64,000 nucleotides of DNA from Oxyruncus cristatus. Taxonomy: Eukaryota; Chordata; Aves; Passeriformes; Cotingidae. The notes under the pieces were generated by a model that did no database searches, was not told the origin of the DNA, and saw only the letters and a list, made by a program, of their open reading frames with translations. A program made the position numbers and the translations under genes. Numbering within the stretch: position 1 is the first letter of the stretch; the number at the start of each line of letters is the position of its first letter. Location: contig VXAY01002200.1 of NCBI GenBank assembly GCA_013399855.1, positions 1,427,109 to 1,491,108 of the forward strand. Direction: 5' to 3'. Below are positions 1 through 8,700 of the stretch, in pieces.

Positions 1-1105
1 GGAACAGAAAGTGATTTGAGAACTGAGAGTTTTCATCTGTCATTTTAGGATGCACACATAACAGGATGTTGGTTTCACTTCAACAGAGCATTTCATACGT
101 TTTTATGGAAAAAGTTAATACTTGGTAATGAAGTTCACGTTAAGTGCTAGACTATCATGCTTCTGTTTGCTTAGTCTAGAGCTCCAGCACATGGTCTTCT
201 GATATGTGCTAAAGAGACTGCACGTCACTGCCCTGCCCATACCCTGTGTCAGTGTGTCAACGTGTACACGGAAACACACACATATGTGACGGGAACAATT
301 TGCTGTACCTTAATAGAGACACCACTTACACAACATGTAGAGAGATGCCCAAGAGATATCATGCCTTAGGCAGCTCCAGTCTTTCTGATGATCCTCAGAG
401 CAGAAAAACCTCCTACACAGAGCTGTCTTTTAAAAGGCACAGGCTTACTCCTAACATAAATTCTCATGTCTATATTCTGCCTAACATGCCTGGAGGTGTG
501 GCTGAGGCACAGCCTATTTAGTAGCTATGAAGAGATTGCTAAAGAGCATATACCATGAGTAACTACTGAAATCATTTAATTAACAGTGATTTGGGGGTCA
601 CTGTCAGAGAGGTAACACAGAAAAAAAATCAAAATCCTTTCCCACTTTGTACTGTTTGATATAACATGATCATTTTTTTATTTTAAAGAAAATAACATGG
701 TATCATTTTTTAGTATGATTGTTAGTCAGGAAAAAGTAAAGAAAAACTACTTTAACCTTATTTAGTTAAGTTTACCCGACAATTTTAGATTTTAAACAGA
801 AGTATCTTCAGTGCAGTGAACACAAATTCATGTTGAAATGAGACAGAACAGTGCATATCAGGACAGCGCTTAGGATGCCACTGTCAAGCTTAATTAATCA
901 TTCTTATTTCTCTCTTGAGTCATCATAATGAGATTTTTTAATAGGGAAACCACTTCAAGAGAAATTTTTGAAGTTGATGTTCAAGCAGATTAGACAGAGA
1001 AAATGCTTTAGCTTATAAGGATCCTGCACAGCATGTGTTATTAAATTTACAGATGAATGTACCTTACAGTCTTTATTTCCATCATCTGTAGTTAGAGATA
1101 CATAG

Positions 1106-1496
1106 TGTTAGGAATAAATAGGTGTTCTTGCAAAATTTGTAGTGTGGTTGCATTTGGTGGTGGGAAGGGACAAGTTACTGGTTGTTCAGTTGTTTAGTTA
1201 TAGAAAGGTGCAGTTTGCCCAGTAACAAGGGGACCCGGTAATGGGGGGGGACACACTGTAGCTGTAGAGAAAGCTGTAACCCCAGAGTACCTTGGCCAGT
1301 GGGGAAATGGGGAGGGACCTGCGTTTCTGGCAAGGGGATAAAAGAGGCTGCAACCTCCATTAAGCTGAGAGACCTCACTGGGGATTGGCCGGTGAACTCT
1401 TCCTTTTATTCGAAGAAAAGCTGAGTTACCACCTCTGTCTCTGGGATATCTTTGAGGCTTATAATAACAGGAACAGATATATTATTTTTCAGAACA
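1106..1496 (+). repeat. 5' LTR of the ERV
   Basis: 391 bp, TG...CA. It carries a TATA-like GATAAAAG at 1337-1344, preceded by G-rich sequence with an 8-G run ending at 1250. By eye it differs from the 3' LTR at six positions, all transitions, plus one G in the poly-G run. Five of the six substitutions fall in the last ~40 bp. Confidence 0.95.
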
Positions 1497-1498
1497 AA

Positions 1499-1517
1499 TG
1501 GGGGCTTGGTCTGGGAT
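1499..1517 (+). other. Primer binding site, tRNA-Pro type
   Basis: Two bases after the LTR's terminal CA comes TGGGGGCTTGGTCTGGGAT. It matches the 18-nt tRNA-Pro primer binding site used by gammaretroviruses, apart from small changes including one extra G. The position and the AA spacer are as expected. Confidence 0.8.
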
Positions 1518-1720
1518 AGACTCACCCTCCAAGGGCAGTGGCTGGTGAAAGGAGCTGGAGGCGCCACACCACTGGTTTTGGTGATCAGTTCCTTTCATCA
1601 GTGGCTGGCATTGGATGTCTGACTGGGTTCCCGAGACCATCCAGAGACAGACAAGAGGGGAAGGTAGGGTAAAAGAATGTTCGTTTTGGTTTGGAAAGGA
1701 GTCCACAGGGAAAGGACTCA

Positions 1721-1730
1721 CCGGTGAGTA
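1721..1730 (+). promoter_or_regulatory. Candidate retroviral major splice donor
   Basis: CCG|GTGAGTA, with GT at 1724-1725, lies about 230 bp past the 5' LTR, where a leader splice donor for env mRNA would be expected. It is called on consensus and position only. Confidence 0.45.
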
Positions 1731-1734
1731 GTAT

Positions 1735-2250
1735 GGGCGCTGGAGGGGGGAAAAGGGAGAATTCCCAGGGGAAACAAAGAAAAAAAAAGGAAAATTCCCA
1801 AGGGAAAGCAGTGAGGAAGGTGCCATGGGAGATCAAAGTGCAAGATGCTGGGCGGGGGGGTAGTAAGGAAAATGCCCAGGGGGACAAAAGGGAAAATGCC
1901 CAAGGGGAAAGTCAAAGGGGAAACTGTCCAAAGAGGGCAAAAGGAAAATGCCCAGTGGGGACAAAAAGGAAAACGCCCCTAGCAAAAGGCCAGGTAGGGG
2001 ATCTGGTAAAAAGGGTGATGAACCATATATCCCTCCAGAAAATGCCCAAGGGAGGGCGAAGGGAAATGCCCAAGGGGGCGGTGGGGGTGGGAAAGGAGAA
2101 TGCCCAAAGAGGGTGAAAAGAAAATGCCCAAAGGGGAGGCAAAAAGCCAGATAAGGGATCCAGCAAAAAGGGTGATGACCCTCATATTCCTCCAGAAAAT
2201 GCCCAAGGGAGGGCGAAAGGAAAATGCCCAAGGTGGGGGCAAAAAGGACT
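1735..2250 (+). repeat. Purine-rich tandem repeats in the ERV leader (GAAAATGCCCAAGGGG unit)
   Basis: The unit around AAAATGCCCAAGGGG occurs about nine times (near 1871, 1896, 1947, 2040, 2065, 2098, 2123, 2196 and 2220), plus four decayed variants near 1760, 1792, 1922 and 1971. Spacing is roughly 25-50 bp. A larger duplication is superimposed: 1982-2060 is repeated at 2139-2217, a 157 bp period. In the frame of the 1691-2116 ORF (141 codons) the repeat reads as KENAQG-like hexapeptides. Several other frames on both strands are also open, so coding is not shown. It occupies the place where leader and matrix would lie. Confidence 0.85.
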
Positions 2251-2718
2251 AAAGAGTTACATCCCATCAGGATGGGGGTTGACAGTAACGAGAAGAGGGG
2301 GTTTGCACACCGCACGAACTTCTTTTCCCACCAAAACCCAGGTGGCGGGAACCTTTTTTATTTCCACCAAAAATGAAGCATCTGCAGCACAGGTTCACCG
2401 TGGGGTGTGAAGGAAACTCCCTTCCTACCGAAATCGAGGTGGCAGAGACACGGTTTGACAGCGACCAGGGCGCGCTGACTTGGGGGGGTGTCCCTCAGGG
2501 TGGGGGGAGTCGCGGTTCCCCACGGAACATTTTCAAGAAGGGACAGGGTCCCAATGGAGAAAGAGGTTAACAAACAGTGCAGGAGGGGGAAGGGAAAACA
2601 AATTCAATCCTGTACCTCTCAAGGACTAGGGCAGGGACACAATATACTGTTAGAGAAAAAGTTTTGCAAATACCACAGAGGCAGGTTCCATTTGGGGGCC
2701 AAGGATGAGGGTTTGGTT
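2250..2718 (+). other. ERV 5' internal region, unrecognised
   Basis: Sequence between the tandem repeats and the capsid remnant. It is G-rich with several GGGG runs, and short ORFs overlap in different frames (2373-2570 and 2488-2724). It could be degenerate matrix or leader, but I recognise no motif. Confidence 0.4.
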
Positions 2719-2910
2719 TTGTAATAGTCCCATTAACAATTCAGGATGTAAGAGGATTGAAGAAAGAACTTCCGTCTGATTTAGACAATCCTATAGGAGC
2801 AGGGGAGAGAATAAATGAATACTTAGAGAATGGAGATCACACTTGGAAAGATTGGGATTTCTTGCTAGGAATCTTCTTCTGATTACAGAAAAAGCCTCTA
2901 AATGGATGAC
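2719..2910 (+). pseudogene. gag: ERV gag capsid remnant
   Basis: One frame reads a stretch with QDVRGLKKELP, then NPIGAGERINEYL and TWKDWDFLLGI. This is the pattern of a gammaretrovirus-like capsid N-terminal domain: a segment of proline and leucine residues, a helix, then a TW-x(5)-LLG block. It ends in a stop shortly after the LLGI motif. Only about 55 codons are left of a capsid that would normally exceed 200, with no nucleocapsid zinc knuckle and no protease downstream. The assignment rests on motif order, not on a search, and the piece cannot make a functional protein. Confidence 0.6.
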
Positions 2911-3360
2911 TAATGCACCGTTGTTACATTATGAAACTTGTCTAATAGAGCAAGATGATTTAGAAATCAAAGGTGGAAAAATTTTAATTCAGATTCTTGT
3001 TTAAACAAGGATGAGCAAAACCCCAAAAGAAAAACAGTTAATGATTGCATTCAGGTAATAGATCTTGAAACATGAGCTAGAAGTGACCTAACAGATGGTC
3101 CACTCACTATCTAGAGGACAGAATGTGTTTATTGATGGATCCTCACAAGTAACAGAAGGGAAGTGTTACACCGGGTATGCTATAATTGAAGGAGAACAAT
3201 TAAAGGAGTGTGGTAGATTACCTTCTATCTGGTCAGCACAAACAGCTGAACTATTTGCTCTGATATGAGCTTGTGAAATGTACCTGAGGAAAGTAGTTAA
3301 TGTCTGTACAGATTCCAAATATGCATATGGAGTAGTACATGTGTTTGGGAAAAAAAGGGG
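2911..3360 (+). pseudogene. pol: ERV pol remnant: RT connection and RNase H
   Basis: The first part (2911-3110) reads as the RT connection region, with LLHYETCLIEQDDLEI and, further on, an ARSDLTDGPL block that normally precedes RNase H. A frameshift follows. From 3122 the RNase H domain is clear: the first catalytic Asp is in FIDGSS (codon 3134-3136), the Glu in TAELFAL (3248-3250) and the second Asp in TDSKYA (3311-3313). All three are in one frame, but a TGA stop at 3266-3268 lies between them. The domain is cut off in a G/A run near 3350, so the last catalytic Asp is lost. The RT palm and fingers are entirely absent; the preceding sequence is capsid. Confidence 0.85.
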
Positions 3361-3539
3361 GAAAAAAATAGACACAAGGCACTAGTACATGAGAACTTTT
3401 CTAGATAATGTTTGAAATCCCTTATCTGATAAGGTAACAAAAAGAAAGCGCGATAGAAATTACTAATCTGTTCATAAAGCAGTATGTGGCCAAGGTACTG
3501 TCTGTTGAAAATCTCTTTGACAGGAAGCCCAGCTGGAAC

Positions 3540-3720
3540 AAACCCTACCCTTGGAGATTGAGTTCTAGTTAAGGAGTGAAAAGAAGCACCGCTGGTGGCG
3601 AAGTGGTGCGGAACATATCAGGTGTTACTGACCACAGAGACAGCAGTGAGGACTGCTGAGAGTTGGTGGACTCACCATACGCAAGTGAAACTTTCCAAAC
3701 CATCAGGGGTCTGCACTTCA
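3540..3720 (+). pseudogene. pol: ERV integrase C-terminal domain remnant
   Basis: An open stretch from 3595 reads WCGTYQVLLTTETAVRTAE followed by WTHHTQVK, the barrel-like C-terminal domain typical of gammaretroviral integrases. Just upstream the same region has a G-D...VLV-like segment interrupted by stops. The zinc-binding and catalytic (DDE) domains are missing; the sequence jumps from RNase H to this domain over about 190 bp of unrecognised DNA (3360-3540). As in gammaretroviruses, it lies just before env. Confidence 0.8.
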
Positions 3721-3871
3721 CAACTACAAGAGAAAGAAGGAAAATCTAAACTTATACTACACAGAAACCGTGAGCAGAAGCGCGTGTGTTAATTTAGGGA
3801 GAAGTTCCTGCATCTACCTACTGAGCATCTACTAAATTTCCACTCAAACAAATCTTCCTATGGACAATCAG

Positions 3872-5370
3872 ATGAAGATGAAACTTTTGATCCTGTGTTC
3901 CTGTTTCTGTATCACCTGTGCGCTGGGCAAATAGAAAGAAGTAAGTTTTTAGTATTAAGGGAAGAAATTGCAAAAGCCTTTAACCCAACTAATGGTTGGG
4001 TCTGTAGAGGACCAGGGGGATCAGAGAGCTGGCCCTGAGTAGCTGAACCTGTACAACCAAAATGGTGGGTCAGAAACCTTAGTGAGGTTCGTAATGGTAC
4101 AGGATATTGCGAAGAGGGATAGCAGCCCTTGGCAGTTACCTCATGCAGGAACAGGAACATTGCCTTAGTAGGACACAAGAGAAAGGAGTGGAAGTAGGAA
4201 AGAATATTTGTGAAAGCACCTTGTCACGAGGGTATGACTGTACAAATGAGAATTGTAAACCTCATTGGGCTTGGCAACACCAAAATGGGATTTTGGTGTT
4301 TATCAAACCATAACTGTACTTGGCAGGATATGGCAGGTGCCTGGGAACGTTACTATCCCAAAATACGCGTAGTGTGTGGGTCGTTAGGAAAGGAAAATAC
4401 TCTTTATTTTCAAGTCCCAAAAGATGAGGAACTCTGGGATGGCCCCTTTTCCAAAGGAACCTGGGCACTAAAAGGACACTATTGGATACACGACCGACAC
4501 GCATATAAAAGATTGCCTGATAACTGCAAAGGAATTTGTTTTGTAGGATACACTAAACCCTTATTCTTTTTACTAAAACATATACAAGGGACTAGTTTGG
4601 GAATTAAAGTATATGATGATTTAAAGAGAGAAAAACAAGAACTTCATACCTCCCTTACAGGAGAGAGCAAACAAAGATGGAAAGAGAATGAGAGGACTCC
4701 TCAAAGGATTATAGAGCATTATGGACCAGATACTTGGAACCCCCATAAATTGATTCATGGAGCTAGAAAATCCATGCATAATTTAAATTGTGTAATTAGA
4801 CTCCAAGCTACATTACCGACTATTGCTAACCAAACAGCTAACGCCTTAGACTTATTGACAGGCCAAGCAACCCAAATGAGAACCCAAATGCCACCTTTCA
4901 ATATCAAATGGGTTTGGATTATTTGTTTGCACAGGAAGGGGGAGTATGTGGAAAATTAAATAGCTCAAACTGCTGCCTGCAAATTGATGACAATGGAGTA
5001 GTAATAGAACAGATAGAAAAGGAAATTCGAAAGTTAGCCCATGTCCTGGTCCAAACTTCGAAGAGGTGAGACACAGATATGTTTTCATGGCTTCCAGTCA
5101 GATGAGGAAAAAGAAAATACTATTCTTTGTTCCTTGAGGGCTAGTTACCTTAATTTTCCTGTCTTGTATTCTCATGTCTTGATTCCTGGTCTCATAAAAA
5201 TTACTGCACATGTGATAAAGGGGACGCAATTAGTAGCTATACCTAATGACCCTGAAATACCAACTGAAGGACCAGCTATTCATTCTCAAGAAACTTTAAC
5301 CTTAAGTAATGAAGCGAACCAAGAGATAATTATTAGGAACGTGATAGTCCCTTTTGCAAGAACATCATAA
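3872..5370 (+). pseudogene. env: ERV env, nearly full length but broken
   Basis: An ATG at 3872 opens a hydrophobic, Cys-rich signal-peptide-like segment (LLILCSCFC), stopped by a TAG at 3932-3934. Surface-subunit sequence continues with stops to about 4210. A 249-codon ORF (4210-4959) then covers the C-terminal half of SU, a probable cleavage region and the start of TM (heptad-like LQATLPTIANQTANALDLL). A frameshift near 4880-4905 moves the rest to another frame, which contains GLDYLFAQEGGVC and then a second Cys-Cys pair, spacing C-x7-CC, followed by CCLQIDDNG. That frame stops near 5069, and the membrane anchor and tail (5041-5370) are again out of frame. The product would not be a working envelope. 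The family is an Env with an immunosuppressive-like region and a CX(6-7)CC motif. Confidence 0.85.
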
Positions 5371-5388
5371 AAGAAGAAAAGGGAGGAT
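5371..5388 (+). other. Polypurine tract
   Basis: AAGAAGAAAAGGGAGGAT directly abuts the TG of the 3' LTR. Purine content and position are those of a retroviral plus-strand primer. Confidence 0.85.
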
Positions 5389-5778
5389 TGTTAGGAATAA
5401 ATAGGTGTTCTTGCAAAATTTGTAGTGTGGTTGCGTTTGGTGGTGGGAAGGGACAAGTTACTGGTTGTTCAGTTGTTTAGTTATAGAAAGGTGCAGTTTG
5501 CCCAGTAACAAGGGGACCCGGTAATGGGGGGGACACACTGTAGCTGTAGAGAAAGCTGTAACCCCAGAGTACCTTGGCCAGTGGGGAAATGGGGAGGGAC
5601 CTGCGTTTCTGGCAAGGGGATAAAAGAGGCTGCAACCTCCATTAAGCTGAGAGACCTCACTGGGGATTGGCCGGTGAACTCTTCCTTTTATTCGAAGAAA
5701 AGCTGAGTTACCACCTCTGTCTCTGGGATATCTTTGAGGCTCATAACAACAGAAGCAGATATATTATTTTTCAGAGCA
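5389..5778 (+). repeat. 3' LTR of the ERV
   Basis: 390 bp, TG...CA, with the TATA-like GATAAAAG at 5619-5626. It is followed directly by the ATAG duplication at 5779-5782. It is almost identical to the 5' LTR (about 1.5 percent substitutions by eye). Confidence 0.95.
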
Positions 5779-8700
5779 ATAGCAAGCTTTTTGTCCATAC
5801 CAAGATGTGTGGGATTGTACTTTTGTAGCTGTTTTGAACTTACATTATTAGTATTTTAATTTGATTTATGGTACCTCCTTTAAACACATGCAGAAAGTTG
5901 TATGTGGATAGCATAAGATTTTTTTAAATAGAAAAAAATATGGAAAATACTAAAGGATTTCATTATCTATTGTTATAAGAACTGGCTTTTAGTTAGAAAT
6001 GACATTTAGGTGGAACCAAAATTTTAGCACACTGAAGAGTGATATTTGGCCCTGCCAGTATATTTCAGGATCTCATCACATGGTTGCCTCAGCAAGTTGC
6101 TTTTGGTTTCAGCCCTCTCTCATTACCCCTTCCCATCTGACTGAAATCAGCTGATCTTTTTAGGCATTCCCACAGTCAGCCAGCAAACTACTCGCTGTCA
6201 GATACCAAGCACCATATTTAGGGTGTGCCTTTTAAATACAGAGGCCAATAGGAACACAGTTGCCTCATTTTGTCTGCCCCTTCAGAGCTCACTGCCTTCC
6301 CATCATAAAACTTCGCCAGCCAAACAGAAAACGTTCTCAACCTATAGCAGTAGCTTTCTGGTTCCACATATGCCTTTGCTGAAAATGCAAATCAATAATA
6401 GTAATAAAGGTATTTTAATATATTTAAAATATATACTACATAATCTGGATAAAATGTAATTAACTTTTAACATCCATGCAATCATTTCGTTATTGCAGCT
6501 AAAAAAATAATTCTCAGAATCCATCTCTTCCAGAATCTCCAAGAAAAATACTCTTTGTTTCACCATTTTCTGATTCATTCGACTTTGGAAGCAAAATAAA
6601 CACATTGCTGTGTTCAATATTGTTGCACAAGAGAATTCACAAGAATGAAATGTGTTCAAAGTTCCTAGAAAAAAATGCAGCAATGCAGGCTGCCAGCTTG
6701 TTCAATGTCAAGCTCTAGGCAGTATAGCAGGACTAGCAGTAAATGACTCATAGTGAGTCACGCTTTAGCTATTTTTGCTTTTAAAGTAATGCCAGGCGCT
6801 GTGTTAATATTCAACCCTGAGTAAATTTAGCAATGCAAGAAAACAAGTGTTTCCATGGTTGCTCCTTCACAATGTTTATGGTATATACACAGCCATTAGG
6901 CACAGGAATTAAGCCAGATGAAGAATATGGAAATGTTCCTCTTTCATTTACAACTGAATTTTGCTGCATTGGGTTTCATGACTCACTCAGCTACTACTTT
7001 TTCCAAGTCTAACAAAAATGTAAAGCCATAGCTAGCACACCACCGTACTGTTAGTGGTCAATAGCCACTACTTTCCTCTAAACTACAGCTTGTGCTGTGT
7101 ACATGATTGGGCTGGAAGCACGATAATGAAGTTATGCATATTTTTCTCAGGACAAAACAAGACTAACATGAAGGCCTCTCTAGTGAAACTAAGTACATCC
7201 ACCGTGGGTAACATGTTCCATGACACTTCTGAGGAGGAACTGGCAGGGAGCAAAGCCAAAGAGGAGGGCTGAAGGGAGGAAGGAGGTTGTGGCACCACGT
7301 GAAAAGGGAAAGCAGATCCAGAAAAAAGAGGAAGGATGCTGATTGAGGCTGAGGAACAGTTGGGTAAAATGAGAGAAGTAGCAAAGAGAGTACAGCAGAG
7401 CTGGAAAATGTCTTTCCATGACACAGCTGTGATGTGACAAAACCCATATGCAGACATGACTTCAATGCAGCTATCTACACAGACATGTTTTCTTAGGTGA
7501 GCAGGTATTTGTGGAATTGTGGAATAAGAGCCCAGCTAATGTGGACATCTGACATGGCATCACAAAACTATGCTGGAAATCAGGAAAGATGAATTTAATC
7601 TGGGTTGTAAGAAAAAAAACAAGACCCAAAAAAATCCCAAAGTAAAGGTTAGGTGAAGCACTTACTTTGCCCACAATTATAACAGAGCTGCCAAATGATT
7701 ACATATGATTGCTTGTTAAACTTTTTTGTTTCTATTTTAATACAGTGATTTATTCATTAGTCTTAAATTGCAGTAATTACTATTTTTATTGTAGAAGCTG
7801 ATAAAGCAATCAGAAAGCTTTTACATTTTTCCCCTTGAAGGAAACTGCTTAGTTTTTCTGCATCAAGTCTTCCATTCTGCAAGAAGCAGTGATTTTTTTC
7901 CCATGTTTTCCTATCTGGTTATAAACTAGCCACTTAGTTTATCCTCAAAGTTTATACATGGATCCTGAAAAACAGCCTTCCTGCAATAACTTCTGATTTC
8001 ATTAAGTCTTGGCTTGACCCTTAAACTTTCAAACAGGGAGTGAGGGAGAATACTTAAGGCTGGGCAAAGAACTGAAGCAAACTACTGAAGTCCAAAATGA
8101 TGAAAAATCCTGTTTGGTGGCCTCCTAACCCTGAAGGCATCTATCTCCAGCAAGCCCCTCCCAGGTTCTCCAGGGATCTGAAGATCTGACTTCTCTACTT
8201 GCCCAGAGCTGCCCCAGCCTGAGTAACTAAGAATACATTGCTTGTCTTGCAACCTCTTTGGCTCTTGAAAGGAGGCACAGCTCCATCCCAGTGGAAGAAG
8301 AGAAGGTGGTGATGGAGATGTAGAAAACACAGTTTCCATTTCTTGCTGCAAGAGTTAACTGCTGCAGTACACAGTCGTGCACTCTCTTCAAATCCTTCCC
8401 AGCACCCTTCCATTTCCAACTGCACATGGTGCACATTTTGCACCAACTGAAGGGCTGTGGAGTGCCCTCTGCAGACCAGCCTGCAGCTGAGGTTGAAAAG
8501 CCTATGAGCAACGGTATGATGTCAGATGTAAATTCCATTCCATCCCATCTAGCAGCCTTACCCTGATGATGAATAATAGCAAAATCACTACAAAGGTCAC
8601 GAGGCAGGGAATGCTGACAGCAGTGTTCTCCTGGTATTGTCCAGCCCCCACTAATCTGGTCAGGGACATTTGGAGGATCCAGAGAGGAGTCAAACATGTC

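Larger units (their letters stand above)
1106..5778 (+). mobile_element. Endogenous retrovirus (gamma-like), defective, with two LTRs
   Basis: The provirus is about 4.67 kb. Both ends start TG and finish CA, and the flanks carry a 4 bp duplication, ATAG at 1102-1105 and 5779-5782; a 4 bp duplication is typical of gammaretrovirus-like elements. Internal order is primer binding site, splice-donor-like site, tandem-repeat leader, capsid remnant, RT connection/RNase H remnant, integrase C terminus, env and polypurine tract. All genes carry stops, frameshifts or deletions. Protease, the RT palm and the integrase core are missing, and the normal 5' gag (matrix) is not recognisable. It sits in an NSMCE2 intron, in the opposite orientation to the gene. 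Confidence 0.95.

Noticed and set aside
1482..2315. Minus-strand ORFs of 65-160 codons rich in PPW, GIF and FPL
   Set aside because: They are the complement of the purine-rich tandem repeats in the ERV leader, which lack stops.
7083..7465. Three overlapping minus-strand ORFs of 83-124 codons
   Set aside because: Complement of a purine-rich tract; composition-driven, with no domain.
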